Source: Mycobacterium sherrisii
Lineage (GTDB): Bacteria; Actinomycetota; Actinomycetes; Mycobacteriales; Mycobacteriaceae
NCBI RefSeq assembly: GCF_002102355.1
Contig: NZ_LQPT01000038.1
Location: 1-50,339 of the forward strand
Length of the DNA: 50,339 bases
Direction of reading: 5' to 3'
This document shows positions 36,513 through 47,509 of the stretch, piece after piece. The stretch's first letter is position 1, and every line of letters starts with the position of its first letter. The notes beneath the pieces were generated by a model. It ran no database searches. It was given only the letters and a program-made list of their open reading frames with translations, and was not told the origin of the DNA. Both the position numbers and the translations under genes were made by a program.

Positions 36513-38882
36513 GTGGCGGATGAGCAAGGTACGGCGCAAGCTGTTGCGCCGCCCGTCGAGTCGCCGGCGCCGCCTCGGCCCGCGGACCCGCCGGAGCCCC
36601 CCACCGAAACGCTGAAGACGTCCAGCAGCGCGTCCCGGCGGGTGCGGGCCCGGCTGGCGCGTCGGATGACGGCCCAGCGCAGCACGCTCAACCCGGTGCT
36701 CGAACCGCTGGTGGCGGTGCACCGGGAGGTCTATCCCAAGGCCAACGTGTCGCTGCTGCAGCGCGCGTTCGAGGTCGCCGACCAGCGGCACGCCAGCCAA
36801 CGGCGGCATTCCGGCGATCCGTACATCACCCATCCGCTGGCCGTGGCCAACATTCTCGCCGAATTGGGCATGGACACCACCACTTTGGTGGCTGCGCTGC
36901 TGCACGACACCGTCGAGGACACCGGCTACACGCTGGCCGCGCTGAGCGAGGAGTTCGGCGAGGAGGTCGGCCACCTCGTCGACGGCGTCACCAAACTGGA
37001 TCGCGTCGAGCTGGGCAACGCGGCCGAGGGCGAGACCATCCGCAAGATGATCACCGCGATGGCCCGCGACCCCCGGGTGTTGGTGATCAAGGTGGCCGAC
37101 CGGCTGCACAACATGCGCACCATGCGCTTCCTGCCGCCGGAGAAGCAGGCCCGCAAGGCCCGCGAGACGCTGGAAGTCATTGCGCCCCTTGCGCATCGGC
37201 TGGGGATGGCCAGCGTCAAATGGGAGCTGGAAGATCTGTCGTTCGCGATCCTGCACCCGAAGAAGTACGAGGAGATCGTCCGCCTGGTCGCCGGGCGCGC
37301 TCCGTCCCGGGACACCTATCTGGCCAAGGTCCGCGCCGAGATCGTCGCCACGCTGGGCGCGTCGAAAATCAAGGCGACGGTCGAGGGCCGGCCCAAGCAC
37401 TACTGGTCCATCTACCAGAAGATGATCGTCAAGGGCCGCGACTTCGACGACATCCACGACCTGGTCGGCATCCGCATCCTGTGCGACGAGATCCGGGACT
37501 GCTACGCCGCGGTCGGCGTGGTGCACTCGCTGTGGCAGCCGATGGCGGGCCGATTCAAGGACTACATCGCCCAACCCAGATACGGTGTGTACCAATCGCT
37601 GCACACCACCGTCGTGGGCCCGGAGGGCAAGCCGCTGGAGGTGCAGATCCGCACCCGCGACATGCACCGCACCGCGGAATACGGCATCGCCGCGCACTGG
37701 CGCTACAAGGAAGCCAAGGGCCGCAACGGTGTTCCGCACCCGCACGCGGCCGCCGAGATCGACGACATGGCCTGGATGCGTCAGCTGCTCGACTGGCAGC
37801 GGGAGGCCGCCGACCCGGGGGAGTTCCTGGAGTCGCTGCGTTACGACCTTGCGGTGCAAGAGATTTTCGTGTTCACCCCCAAGGGCGACGTGATCACCCT
37901 GCCGAACGGATCGACACCGGTGGACTTCGCCTACGCGGTGCACACCGAGGTGGGCCACCGCTGCATCGGCGCCCGGGTCAACGGGCGGCTGGTCGCGCTG
38001 GAGCGCAAGCTCGAAAACGGGGAAGTGGTCGAGGTTTTCACCTCCAAGGCGCCCAACGCCGGGCCGTCGCGGGACTGGCAGCAATTTGTGGTGTCGCCGC
38101 GGGCCAAGGCGAAGATCCGGCAGTGGTTCGCCAAGGAGCGTCGCGAAGAGGCGTTGGAGGCGGGCAAAGAGGCGATGGCCCGCGAGGTGCGTCGCGGCGG
38201 ACTTCCCTTGCAGCGCTTGGTCAATGGTGAGTCGATGGCGGCGGTGGCGCGCGAGCTGCACTACACCGACGTGTCCACCATGTACACCGCGATCGGCGAG
38301 GGGCACGTGTCGGCCCGCCACGTCGTGCAGCGGCTGCTGGCCGAACTCGGCGGGATCGACCAGGCCGAGGAGGATCTGGCCGAACGGTCCACGCCGACGA
38401 CCATGCTGCGCCGCCCGCGCAGCACCGACGACGTCGGCGTCTCCGTCCCCGGTGCGCCCGGCGTGCTGACCAAGTTGGCCAAGTGCTGCACGCCGGTGCC
38501 CGGCGACGCGATCATGGGTTTCGTCACGCGCGGTGGCGGGGTCAGCGTGCACCGCACCGACTGCACCAACGCCGCCTCGCTGCAGCAGCAGGCCGAGCGG
38601 ATCATCGAGGTGCTCTGGGCGCCGTCGCCGTCGTCGGTGTTCCTGGTCGCCATTCAGGTCGAGGCGCTCGACCGGCACCGGCTGCTCTCGGACGTCACCC
38701 GGGTACTGGCCGACGAGAAGGTGAACATCCTGTCCGCGTCGGTTACCACCTCGGGGGACCGAGTTGCCATCAGCCGCTTCACCTTTGAGATGGGCGACCC
38801 CAAGCACCTCGGGCACCTGCTCAACGTCGTGCGCAATGTGGAAGGCGTGTACGACGTCTACCGGGTGACGTCGGCCGCCTGA
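36513..38882 (+). CDS. relA: Bifunctional (p)ppGpp synthetase/hydrolase
   Basis: Rel makes and degrades (p)ppGpp in the stringent response. The 789-residue protein has the HD hydrolase domain ([20 protein letters not shown] and [11 protein letters not shown]), the synthetase domain ([20 protein letters not shown]), a TGS domain ([20 protein letters not shown]), and a C-terminal ACT domain. The start at GTG 36513 has GGAGG eight bases upstream. A GTG at 36504 in the same frame overlaps that ribosome site and is less likely. Its TGA directly abuts the stop codon of the convergent kinase gene. Confidence 0.97.
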   Translation: MADEQGTAQAVAPPVESPAPPRPADPPEPPTETLKTSSSASRRVRARLARRMTAQRSTLNPVLEPLVAVHREVYPKANVSLLQRAFEVADQRHASQRRHSGDPYITHPLAVANILAELGMDTTTLVAALLHDTVEDTGYTLAALSEEFGEEVGHLVDGVTKLDRVELGNAAEGETIRKMITAMARDPRVLVIKVADRLHNMRTMRFLPPEKQARKARETLEVIAPLAHRLGMASVKWELEDLSFAILHPKKYEEIVRLVAGRAPSRDTYLAKVRAEIVATLGASKIKATVEGRPKHYWSIYQKMIVKGRDFDDIHDLVGIRILCDEIRDCYAAVGVVHSLWQPMAGRFKDYIAQPRYGVYQSLHTTVVGPEGKPLEVQIRTRDMHRTAEYGIAAHWRYKEAKGRNGVPHPHAAAEIDDMAWMRQLLDWQREAADPGEFLESLRYDLAVQEIFVFTPKGDVITLPNGSTPVDFAYAVHTEVGHRCIGARVNGRLVALERKLENGEVVEVFTSKAPNAGPSRDWQQFVVSPRAKAKIRQWFAKERREEALEAGKEAMAREVRRGGLPLQRLVNGESMAAVARELHYTDVSTMYTAIGEGHVSARHVVQRLLAELGGIDQAEEDLAERSTPTTMLRRPRSTDDVGVSVPGAPGVLTKLAKCCTPVPGDAIMGFVTRGGGVSVHRTDCTNAASLQQQAERIIEVLWAPSPSSVFLVAIQVEALDRHRLLSDVTRVLADEKVNILSASVTTSGDRVAISRFTFEMGDPKHLGHLLNVVRNVEGVYDVYRVTSAA

Positions 38883-40625
38883 TCAGTCCAGCCGTATCGA
38901 GTTGATCGTCACCGGCGAGGCCGGTAGGCCGCTCTCGCGGTTGCCGGCCACACCGGCCGTGCCGATCTTGTCGAGGACCGCCAGGCCCGCCTCGTCGATG
39001 GTCCCGAGCACCGTGTTGACCGGTTGGGTCTCGGTGTCCTGGAAGAACAGCACGAACTGGCTGCCGTTGGTGTTGGGGTCCGACGTCGCCATCGCCACAG
39101 TGCCGCGCGGGTAGACGACGGTCGCGCGCAGCGCGGGATCGCCCGGCGGGTACTGATTGGTGGGGTATTCGTCGGCGAATTCGTAGCCCGGGCCGCCGCC
39201 GCCGTCCTTGTCGGGGCCACCGCACAGTAGCGCCGCGACGTCGGCCGTCTTGGTCAGCCGGGCGCACGAGGTGTCGTCGAAGAACTGTTGTCGCGCCAGG
39301 CTGGTGAAGCTGTTCACCGTGCAGGGCGACTTGGCGTTGTCCAGCTGAAGGCCGATGTCGCCGCTGTTGGTCGAGATGGTCGTGCTGACCACGGGCGGGT
39401 AGGTGGACACCCGACCGGGCGGCGGCGGGGTGACCGGCTTCGGGGAGGCATCCGGGGAGTCGGCGGCCACCGCCGGATATTGGCAGTTGGCGCCCAGGTC
39501 CGGTGGCGGGGAGAACGCCGGCAACGGTGGTGCGCTCGCGCCGTTCGGGGTGGCGGCCGTCGTCGGCCCGAACGGGCCGCCCATCGCGGGGCCCAGTTTG
39601 GGCGTCCGGGGATGCGGCGCGGTGGTGGTGGCGGCGTTGTCGGTCGCCGAGTCGTTGTGGGTCACCAGCGCAATCACCAAGATCGTCACCGTCGTGAGGG
39701 TGAAGATCGACGCGGCCACGATGCCGACGATCAGCCGCCGGTTCGACGAGCGCGGCGGGGCCTGCGGGTGCGGCGCGAAATGCGGCAGGCCGGGCGTCGC
39801 GGTGGTGGGCAACTCGGTGAGCGCGGCCTTGGCGGCCTCGGCGAACGCGATCGCCGACTGGTAGCGGGAGTCGACATCCTTGGCCATGCCCCGGGCGATC
39901 ACGTCGTCGAGGGCCGGCGGCACGCCGGGCGCGGTCAGCGAGGCGCGCGGCGGCGGGGTGTTCAGATGCGCGTTGAGTTGTTCTTCGAAGGTGTCGCCGG
40001 GGTACGGCAGGTGTCCGGTCAGGCATTCGTATAGCACGCAGGCCAGCGCGTAGATGTCCGCGCGGTGGTCGGTCATGCCCCGGAATCGCTCCGGGGCCAT
40101 ATAGGCCATCGTGCCCATGGTGTGGCCGCTCTGGGTCAGCGCGGTGTCGGCGGCGGTGCGGGCGAGGCCGAAGTCGATCAGGTAGACGAACTCGCGGTTG
40201 GTCACCAGGATGTTGGACGGCTTGATGTCGCGGTGGATCAGCCCGACCTCGTGGGCCGTATCCAGCGCTGCCGCAACCTGTTCGATCACCGCGACGGCCC
40301 GCCGCGGGTCCAGCCGTCCGCCATGATCGCGGGTGTACTGCAGCAGGTCGCGGCCCTCGATCAGGCGCATGTCGACATACAGCCGGCCGTCGATCTCGCC
40401 GTAGCTGTGAATCGGCACCATGTGCGGGTCGTTCAGGCTTGCCGCGATGCGTGCCTCGCGGCGGAACCGGTGCTGAAATTCGCTGTCCTCGGCCAGATGT
40501 GCGGGCAGCACCTTCAGCGCGACGATCCGGTCGGTGCTGGTGTCGTAGGCGCGATAGACCTGTCCCATGCCGCCGCGGCCCAACACCTCACGCAGCTGGT
40601 ACTGCCCGAATGACTCCTCCACCAC
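38883..40625 (-). CDS. Receptor-like Ser/Thr protein kinase fused to a cyclophilin domain
   Basis: The 580-residue protein has four parts. Residues 8-270 are a complete Hanks-type kinase: glycine loop GRGGMGQVY, K38 (VALKVL), HRDIKPSN (D133), DFG (D151), activation loop with T164/T169/T172, and APE (177-179). A basic linker leads to one transmembrane helix (298-322). Residues 323-366 are Pro/Thr-rich. Residues 367-580 are homologous over their full length to residues 91-301 of the adjacent PpiB, including four aligned cysteines (C381, C435, C454, C468). The domain should lie outside the membrane. Several cyclophilin active-site positions are altered (L467, V525, N537), so it may bind ligand rather than isomerise proline. 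It lies between relA and ppiB, which are adjacent in M. tuberculosis. Confidence 0.93.
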   Translation of the reverse strand: MVEESFGQYQLREVLGRGGMGQVYRAYDTSTDRIVALKVLPAHLAEDSEFQHRFRREARIAASLNDPHMVPIHSYGEIDGRLYVDMRLIEGRDLLQYTRDHGGRLDPRRAVAVIEQVAAALDTAHEVGLIHRDIKPSNILVTNREFVYLIDFGLARTAADTALTQSGHTMGTMAYMAPERFRGMTDHRADIYALACVLYECLTGHLPYPGDTFEEQLNAHLNTPPPRASLTAPGVPPALDDVIARGMAKDVDSRYQSAIAFAEAAKAALTELPTTATPGLPHFAPHPQAPPRSSNRRLIVGIVAASIFTLTTVTILVIALVTHNDSATDNAATTTAPHPRTPKLGPAMGGPFGPTTAATPNGASAPPLPAFSPPPDLGANCQYPAVAADSPDASPKPVTPPPPGRVSTYPPVVSTTISTNSGDIGLQLDNAKSPCTVNSFTSLARQQFFDDTSCARLTKTADVAALLCGGPDKDGGGGPGYEFADEYPTNQYPPGDPALRATVVYPRGTVAMATSDPNTNGSQFVLFFQDTETQPVNTVLGTIDEAGLAVLDKIGTAGVAGNRESGLPASPVTINSIRLD

Positions 40626-40691
40626 GCCCTGACCTTAAGGTGTCGGCCCCCGCGCCGCCGCGTTCTCGTCAATCCGCGGTGCTCGTGTTGT

Positions 40692-41597
<906 letters not shown>

Positions 41598-41698
41598 GGC
41601 CGGTCTGCCTCCATGGTTGTGAGCGGGGGCTGTAGCCAGCCCAGGCTAATGTGAGCGCGCCGTTCTGTGTCAAGTGGCCCCGTGGGAAACTGGGACAC

Positions 41699-42373
41699 GT
41701 GTTGATCACCGGATTTCCCGCCGGCATGTTGGCGTGCAACTGCTATGTGCTGGCCGAGCGACCCGGAGCCGACGCCGTCATCGTCGATCCGGGCCAGCGT
41801 GCGATGGGTCCGTTGCGGCGCATCCTGGACGAAAACCGGCTGACCCCGGCCGCGGTGCTGCTCACGCACGGGCACATCGATCACATGTGGTCGGCGCAGA
41901 AGGTTTCCGATACGTTCGGCTGCCCGACCTACATCCATCCCGAAGACCGCTTCATGCTCAAAGACCCGATTCACGGCCTGGGCCCACGGGTGGCCCAGCT
42001 CGCGGCAGGCGCGTTCTTCCGCGAGCCCAAGCAGGTCGTCGAACTAGACCGCGACGGTGACAAGATCGACCTGGGCAACGTGAGCGTCAACGTCGACCAC
42101 ACCCCCGGGCACACCCGCGGATCGGTGGTGTTCCGGGTTGCTCAAGCAAGCCCGGCAGATAAAGATGTGGTGTTCACCGGCGACACGCTGTTCGAGCGCT
42201 CGGTGGGCCGCACCGACCTGTTCGGCGGCAGCGGCCGGGACTTGCTGACCTCGATCGTCGACAAGCTGTTGGTACTCGACGACAACACGGTGGTGCTGCC
42301 CGGGCACGGCAACGCCACCACCATCGGCGCCGAGCGGCGCTTCAACCCGTTCCTCGAAGGCCTGACCGGATGA
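41699..42373 (+). CDS. Metallo-beta-lactamase fold hydrolase (glyoxalase II type)
   Basis: The 224-residue protein from GTG 41699 starts [17 protein letters not shown] and carries the metal site HxHxDH in [11 protein letters not shown], then [19 protein letters not shown] and [13 protein letters not shown]. It matches Rv2581c. Glyoxalase II enzymes hydrolyse S-lactoylglutathione; mycobacteria use mycothiol, so the natural thioester is probably different. A longer start at 41651 is possible but not conserved. Its stop overlaps hisS. Confidence 0.92.
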   Translation: MLITGFPAGMLACNCYVLAERPGADAVIVDPGQRAMGPLRRILDENRLTPAAVLLTHGHIDHMWSAQKVSDTFGCPTYIHPEDRFMLKDPIHGLGPRVAQLAAGAFFREPKQVVELDRDGDKIDLGNVSVNVDHTPGHTRGSVVFRVAQASPADKDVVFTGDTLFERSVGRTDLFGGSGRDLLTSIVDKLLVLDDNTVVLPGHGNATTIGAERRFNPFLEGLTG

Positions 42374-43626
42374 CGGAATTCAGCGCACCCAAGGGGGTGC
42401 CGGACTACTTCCCGCCGGAGTCCGCGCAGTTCGTCGCGGTGCGTTCCGCCCTGCTGGACGCCGCCCGCCGGGCCGGCTACGGCGACATCGAGTTGCCGAT
42501 CTTCGAGGACACCGGGCTGTTCGCCCGCGGCGTCGGCGAGTCCACCGACGTGGTGTCCAAGGAGATGTACACGTTCGCCGACCGCGGCGACCGGTCGGTG
42601 ACGCTGCGGCCGGAGGGGACGGCCGGGGTGGTGCGCGCGGTGATCGAACACGGCCTGGACCGCGGCGCGCTGCCGGTGAAATTGTGTTACGCCGGACCGT
42701 TTTTCCGCTACGAGCGGCCACAGGCCGGCCGCTACCGTCAGCTGCAGCAGGTCGGTGTGGAGGCGATCGGTGTCGACGACCCGGCGCTGGACGCCGAGGT
42801 GATCGCCGTCGCCGACGCCGGCTTCCGGTCGCTGGGTCTGGCCGGGTTCCGGCTGGAAATCACCTCGCTAGGCGACGAGAGCTGCCGCCCGCAATATCGG
42901 GAACTGTTGCAGGAGTTCCTTTTTGGGGTCCCCCTTGACGAGGAGACCCGACGGCGCGCCGAGATCAACCCGCTGCGGGTGCTCGACGACAAACGGCCCG
43001 AGGTGCGTGCCATGACGGCCGACGCGCCGGTGCTGCTCGACCATCTCTCCCATGCGGCCAAGCAGCATTTCGACACCGTGCTGGCGCATCTGGATGCCCT
43101 CGGCGTGCCCTACGTGATCAATCCGCGGATGGTGCGCGGCCTCGATTACTACACGAAGACCACCTTTGAGTTCGTGCATGACGGGCTGGGGGCGCAGTCG
43201 GGCATCGGGGGCGGCGGCCGCTACGACGGGCTGATGCGTCAACTCGGCGGCCAGGATCTGTCCGGCATCGGGTTCGGGCTTGGCGTGGACCGCACCCTGT
43301 TGGCGTTGCGCGCCGAGGGCAAGAGCGTGGGGTCGTCGACACGCTGCGAGGTGTTCGGGGTGCCGCTGAGCGAGCAGGCCAAGCTGCGACTGGCGGTGCT
43401 GGCCGGGCAGTTACGGGCCGCCGGGGTTCGGGTCGACCTGGCTTACGGGGACCGGGGACTCAAGGGTGCGATGCGCGCCGCCGACCGCTCCGGTGCCCGC
43501 CTGGCGTTGGTGGCCGGCGATCGCGACCTCGAGTCCGGCACCGTGGGCGTCAAGGATCTCGCGACCGGGGACCAGTTGTCGGTGCCGATCGATGCCGTTG
43601 TCGCCGAGGTGCTTTCGCGCTTCTAG
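42370..43626 (+). CDS. hisS: Histidyl-tRNA synthetase
   Basis: The enzyme charges tRNA-His. The 418-residue class II protein has motif 2 in [19 protein letters not shown], the histidine-specific motifs [14 protein letters not shown] and [10 protein letters not shown], motif 3 in [10 protein letters not shown], and a C-terminal anticodon-binding domain. The ATG overlaps the stop of the preceding hydrolase (ATGA). A GC-rich palindrome begins three bases after the TAG. Confidence 0.97.
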   Translation: MTEFSAPKGVPDYFPPESAQFVAVRSALLDAARRAGYGDIELPIFEDTGLFARGVGESTDVVSKEMYTFADRGDRSVTLRPEGTAGVVRAVIEHGLDRGALPVKLCYAGPFFRYERPQAGRYRQLQQVGVEAIGVDDPALDAEVIAVADAGFRSLGLAGFRLEITSLGDESCRPQYRELLQEFLFGVPLDEETRRRAEINPLRVLDDKRPEVRAMTADAPVLLDHLSHAAKQHFDTVLAHLDALGVPYVINPRMVRGLDYYTKTTFEFVHDGLGAQSGIGGGGRYDGLMRQLGGQDLSGIGFGLGVDRTLLALRAEGKSVGSSTRCEVFGVPLSEQAKLRLAVLAGQLRAAGVRVDLAYGDRGLKGAMRAADRSGARLALVAGDRDLESGTVGVKDLATGDQLSVPIDAVVAEVLSRF

Positions 43627-43628
43627 GC

Positions 43629-43646
43629 CCGGGGGCGCGCCCCCGG
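43629..43646. terminator. GC palindrome after hisS
   Basis: CCGGGGGCGCGCCCCCGG is an 18-bp perfect palindrome starting three bases after the hisS stop. As RNA it could fold into a 7-bp GC stem with a 4-base loop. There is no T tract. Position suggests a terminator that insulates hisS from the SOS-regulated HNH gene. Confidence 0.5.
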
Positions 43647-43753
43647 CGGCCCGGCGCGGCCAGAGTGGGACCGCGGCCCGGCGCCCTCGCCGGTGTCGAG
43701 ACGTCCAAGCAGTCGCGGGCGATTCCAAAACAACTTTTGTCGTCGGCCGGTGG

Positions 43754-43774
43754 TAAACTCGAACACATGTTCGA
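43754..43774 (+). promoter_or_regulatory. -10 element and LexA box spanning the HNH gene start
   Basis: TAAACT at 43754-43759 fits TANNNT. The perfect SOS box TCGAACACATGTTCGA runs 43759-43774. The ATG at 43767 lies inside the box. A transcript starting seven to eight bases after the -10 would begin at or one base from the ATG, giving a leaderless mRNA. LexA bound here would cover the -10, start site and first codons. Confidence 0.85.
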
Positions 43775-45254
43775 TGAATTGGGCGAATCCCTCCAGCGGC
43801 GCCGTCCTTCGACCACGCCGGCCTCCGCGGCGTTGGTCGACCAGGTCTGCGCGTCCGCACGTCTTGAAAACCAGGCAGCGGCAACGCAACTGGCTGCCAT
43901 GGGGGACTTGTTCGCCTACCGGTTGGCCCGTTGCTCGGAAACCGAAGACTGGGCGGTCGACACCATGGAGGCCGTGACGGCCGAGGTCGCGGCGGCCTTG
44001 CGGATCAGTCAAGGGCTGGCGGCCAGCCGCCTTCGCTACGCCCGCGCCATGCGGGAGCGATTGCCTAGGGTCGCAGAGGTTTTCAAGGCCGGCGACATCG
44101 ACTATCGAATGTTTCAAACCATCGTCTATCGCACCGATTTGCTGACCGATGACGACCTGCTGGCCCGCGTCGATGCCGAGCTGGCGGTGAACGTGCCGCG
44201 GTGGCCGTCGATGACCCATGGCCGCCTCGCCGCTCAGGTCGACAAGGTCGTCGTGCGAGCCGACGGGGACGCCGTGCGGCGCCGCAAGGAACGCCAGACC
44301 GGCCGGGAAATATGGATCGGCGACATCGGTGACGGCATCTCCGAGATTCACGGCTCGGTGTTGACCCCCGATGCGCGAGCTCTGGAAAAGCGGTTGAATG
44401 CGTTGGCCAACACGGTGTGCGAGCACGACCCTCGCGGCCTCGAGGAGCGCCGTGCGGACGCGCTGGGGGCACTGGCAGCTGCGGCCGACCGGTTGGCCTG
44501 CCGATGCGAGCGGCCGGACTGTGCGGCCGGCGAGCGTCGCCCCGCCTCGCCGGTAGTCATTCATGTGATCGCCGAGCAGGCCACCCTCGACGGCACCGGC
44601 TCGGTGTCCGCGTCGCAGCTGGGTGCCGACGGCCTCATCACCCCCGAAGTCGTTGCGGAACTGGCCAAATCGGCCAAGTTGGTGCCGCTCGTCCATCCGG
44701 CCGACGCCGCACCCGAACCGGGCTACGTCCCGTCCACCGCGCTGCAGGACTTTGTGCGCTGCCGGGACTTGACCTGCCGCTGGCCCGGCTGCGATCGGCC
44801 GGCGATCGAGTGCGATATCGACCATACGATCCCATACGCCGAAGGCGGGCCGACGCACGCGTCAAACCTCAAGTGCTACTGCCGAACTCATCACCTCGTC
44901 AAGACGTTCTGGGGGTGGCGGGAGCAGCAATTGCCAGACGGCACCCTGATCCTGACCTCGCCCGCGGGACGGACCCACGTCACCACGCCGGGCAGCGCGT
45001 TGCTGTTTCCGAGTCTGTGCCGGGCTACGGGCGGTATGCCGGCCCCCGAGGTCGAGCCGCCGCGCGACTACTGCGGTAGCCGGACCGCGATGATGCCGCG
45101 ACGCACGCGCACCCGCGCCCAAGACCGCGCCGCGCGCATCGCCACCGAACGCCGACGCAATCGCGACGCGCGCACGGCGCAACGGGAACTGCGCGCGTCG
45201 AGCTACGTCGGCCCGGCGCCCTCGATCACCGACGAAGAACCGCCGCCATTTTGA
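43767..45254 (+). CDS. 13E12-repeat family (DUF222) HNH endonuclease
   Basis: The 495-residue protein has an N-terminal DUF222 region (ATQLAAMGDLFAYRLARC, ITPEVVAELAKSAKLVPLVH) and a C-terminal HNH domain at about residues 331-380 with paired cysteines (CRWPGCDRP), the core DIDHTIPYAEGG, N in SNLKCYCRTHH and a following histidine pair. The last 60 residues are Arg-rich. The family is repeated in mycobacterial genomes; in M. tuberculosis a copy serves as the phiRv1 prophage target. The protein's function is unproven. The ATG at 43767 sits inside the LexA box, so expression should be damage-induced. Confidence 0.92.
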   Translation: MFDELGESLQRRRPSTTPASAALVDQVCASARLENQAAATQLAAMGDLFAYRLARCSETEDWAVDTMEAVTAEVAAALRISQGLAASRLRYARAMRERLPRVAEVFKAGDIDYRMFQTIVYRTDLLTDDDLLARVDAELAVNVPRWPSMTHGRLAAQVDKVVVRADGDAVRRRKERQTGREIWIGDIGDGISEIHGSVLTPDARALEKRLNALANTVCEHDPRGLEERRADALGALAAAADRLACRCERPDCAAGERRPASPVVIHVIAEQATLDGTGSVSASQLGADGLITPEVVAELAKSAKLVPLVHPADAAPEPGYVPSTALQDFVRCRDLTCRWPGCDRPAIECDIDHTIPYAEGGPTHASNLKCYCRTHHLVKTFWGWREQQLPDGTLILTSPAGRTHVTTPGSALLFPSLCRATGGMPAPEVEPPRDYCGSRTAMMPRRTRTRAQDRAARIATERRRNRDARTAQRELRASSYVGPAPSITDEEPPPF

Positions 45255-45264
45255 GAGTCCCGGC

Positions 45265-47463
45265 CTAGTCGGGCGCCTCGAACTCACCCAGGCCGGACAG
45301 CGCCAGCGGCAACGGATCTCGATGCAGGACACCGAGGCGCTGGGTGGCACGGGTGAGCGCGACATAGAGCTCGGCAGCACCGCGTGGCCCCTCGGCGAGA
45401 ATCCGCTGCGGGTCGACCACCAGTACCGCGTCGAATTCGAGCCCCTTGGTCTCCGACGCCAGCACCGTGCCCGGCACGCTCGCCGGGCCGATCACCACAC
45501 TGGTGCCTTCGCGGTCCGCCTCGTCGCGCACGAATTCCTCGATCGCACCGGCCAATTCGTCGTCGGTCACCTTCCGGGCCCACGGCCGCACACCGCAGGA
45601 CCGCACCGACTCCGGCGGACGGACCCCGGGTGCGAACTCCTCGAGCAGCGCGGCGGCGACGGTCATGATCTCCTCCGGGGTCCGGTAGTTGACCGTCAGG
45701 GCCCGGTACTCCCAGCGATCGGCCACGTACGGCGCCAGTATGGCGCCCCAGGAGGTCGCACCCGCCGCCGAGCGGCGTTGGGCCAGGTCGCCGACCACCG
45801 TGAACGAGCGGCCCGGGCAGCGGCGCATCAGCACTCGCCAGTCCATTTCGGACAGCTCCTGAGCCTCGTCGACGACGATGTGCCGGTACGTCCAATCCCG
45901 GTCGGCGGCAGCGCGATCGGCGAGTTCACGTGTGTCGCGCTCGACGAACCGGTCGGCCAGCGCCTCGGCATGGATCACGTCGCGGGCGATCAGATGGTCC
46001 TCGTCGTCCATCAGATCCTCGCGGGCGACCATCAAATCCAACACCCCGGCGGCGTACTCGGCCTCATAGTTGCGTTCCCGCTCGGCGCTGGCCTCGGCCG
46101 ACTCGGCGGCCGTCTTGTCGTAACCCAACAGATCCACCAGCTCGTCGAGCAGCGGCACGTCGGACACCGTCCACGGATCGCCGGCAACGCGCAGTAACGT
46201 CTGCGGCGCGCCCACGGCCTGCAGCCGCTCGGGGGACAGGTACAGCGACGTCAGCAACTCCTGCGGCGTCAGGATCGGCCACAACCGGTCCAACGCGGCG
46301 GCGAACTGCTCGTTGTCCGCCAGCTCGGCGAGCAGATCCGATCGCAGCTGCTCCCACGCCGTGCGGTCGTCGCGGGTCAGCCAGCCGCGCCCGATCCGCG
46401 CGATCGCGCGCTCGGTCAGCGCAAAGGTGAGGATGTCGGTGAACACGGCCCGGGCCTGGTTGTGCGGCTGTCCGCTGCCGCGCGCCTCTTCCCGCGCCCA
46501 GCCGGCGATCTCGGCGTCGATGCGCACCGTAACGTCGGCCAGCTCGATCTCCAACGGCCGCACCGGGACTCGCTGCCGATCGGCGATCGCCGCGGCCAGC
46601 ACGTCGAGGATCTTCAGCGAGCCCTTGAACGCCGCGCACTCCGGGGTGTCCTCGGCGGTGATGTGCAGCCCGGGCACCAGATCGCCCGGCGTCATGAACA
46701 CCACACTGGACTCGCCGAGTGACGGCAGCACGCGGTCGACGTGGCGCAGAAACGCCGAATTGGGCCCCACCACCAACACGCCGTGGCGTTCGATGCGTTC
46801 GCGCTGCGTGTAGAGCAGATAAGCGACGCGGTGCAAAGCCACCACCGTCTTGCCGGTCCCGGGCCCGCCCTCGATCACCAGCACACCCGGATGATCGAGG
46901 CGGATGATCTCGTCCTGCTCGGCCTGAATCGTGGCCACGATGTCGCGCATGCCTTCGCCGCGCGGCGCGTTGACCGCCGCGAGCAGCGCCCAGTCCTCCG
47001 AGCCGCCCCGCGGCACCTCGCCCGGCCGGCCGAAGAACTCGTCGGTGAACTCGACGATGCGCCGCTCGCGGGTGTGGAATTGGCGGCGCCGGCGCATGCC
47101 CTCCGGACTGGCGGCGGTGGCGACGTAGAAGGCGCGTGCGGCCGGCGTCCGCCAGTCCAGCAGCAGCGGCCGGTACTCGTCGTCGGCGTCGAACAACCCG
47201 ATCCGGCCGATGTAGGTCCGCTCGCCGGATACCGCGTCCAACCGCCCAAAACACAGGCCGTAATCCGCCACGTCGAGCCGCTTGACCTCGCGGGCCAGCG
47301 CTCGCACCTCGGCATCGCGGTCGGCTAGGCTGCCGCCGTCGCCGCGCATGGCCGTCCGGTACCGATCCTTGGCCCGCGCCCGATCGCCGTCCAGCCGCGC
47401 ATAGAGTTCGGTCACGTAGCGCTGCTCGGACCGCAGTTCGTCTTCGTACTCGGGATTCGACAA
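45265..47463 (-). CDS. helD: HelD/HelR-class superfamily I helicase (RNA polymerase recycling type)
   Basis: The 732-residue protein begins with a charged helical segment (EDELRSEQRYVTELYARLDG) like the HelD N-terminal coiled coil that enters the RNA polymerase secondary channel. It continues with YIGRIGLFD and LLLDWRTPAARAFY, which are HelD features. It has Walker A GGPGTGKT (199-206), Walker B region HIVVDEAQELS, LTVNYRTPEEI, and the late motif ETKGLEFDAVLVVDPQ with YVALTRATQRL. HelD proteins remove stalled polymerase from DNA; some actinobacterial members protect polymerase from rifamycins. No rifamycin-associated element was seen upstream. I recall no ortholog at this place in M. tuberculosis. 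Confidence 0.88.
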   Translation of the reverse strand: MSNPEYEDELRSEQRYVTELYARLDGDRARAKDRYRTAMRGDGGSLADRDAEVRALAREVKRLDVADYGLCFGRLDAVSGERTYIGRIGLFDADDEYRPLLLDWRTPAARAFYVATAASPEGMRRRRQFHTRERRIVEFTDEFFGRPGEVPRGGSEDWALLAAVNAPRGEGMRDIVATIQAEQDEIIRLDHPGVLVIEGGPGTGKTVVALHRVAYLLYTQRERIERHGVLVVGPNSAFLRHVDRVLPSLGESSVVFMTPGDLVPGLHITAEDTPECAAFKGSLKILDVLAAAIADRQRVPVRPLEIELADVTVRIDAEIAGWAREEARGSGQPHNQARAVFTDILTFALTERAIARIGRGWLTRDDRTAWEQLRSDLLAELADNEQFAAALDRLWPILTPQELLTSLYLSPERLQAVGAPQTLLRVAGDPWTVSDVPLLDELVDLLGYDKTAAESAEASAERERNYEAEYAAGVLDLMVAREDLMDDEDHLIARDVIHAEALADRFVERDTRELADRAAADRDWTYRHIVVDEAQELSEMDWRVLMRRCPGRSFTVVGDLAQRRSAAGATSWGAILAPYVADRWEYRALTVNYRTPEEIMTVAAALLEEFAPGVRPPESVRSCGVRPWARKVTDDELAGAIEEFVRDEADREGTSVVIGPASVPGTVLASETKGLEFDAVLVVDPQRILAEGPRGAAELYVALTRATQRLGVLHRDPLPLALSGLGEFEAPD

Positions 47464-47509
47464 GCGTTCCTCCGCCCGTTCTGGTCTCGGGTCAGTCTAG
47501 GGGGCACGC

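Noticed and set aside
35832-38816. Open frame of 994 codons on the minus strand
   Set aside because: It is antisense to apt and relA and has the same shadow composition, no start signal and no motif.
43767-45254. HNH gene as part of an inserted prophage or insertion sequence
   Set aside because: No integrase, transposase, terminal repeats or target duplication was seen around it; the 13E12 family is an integration target and repeat family rather than an element here.
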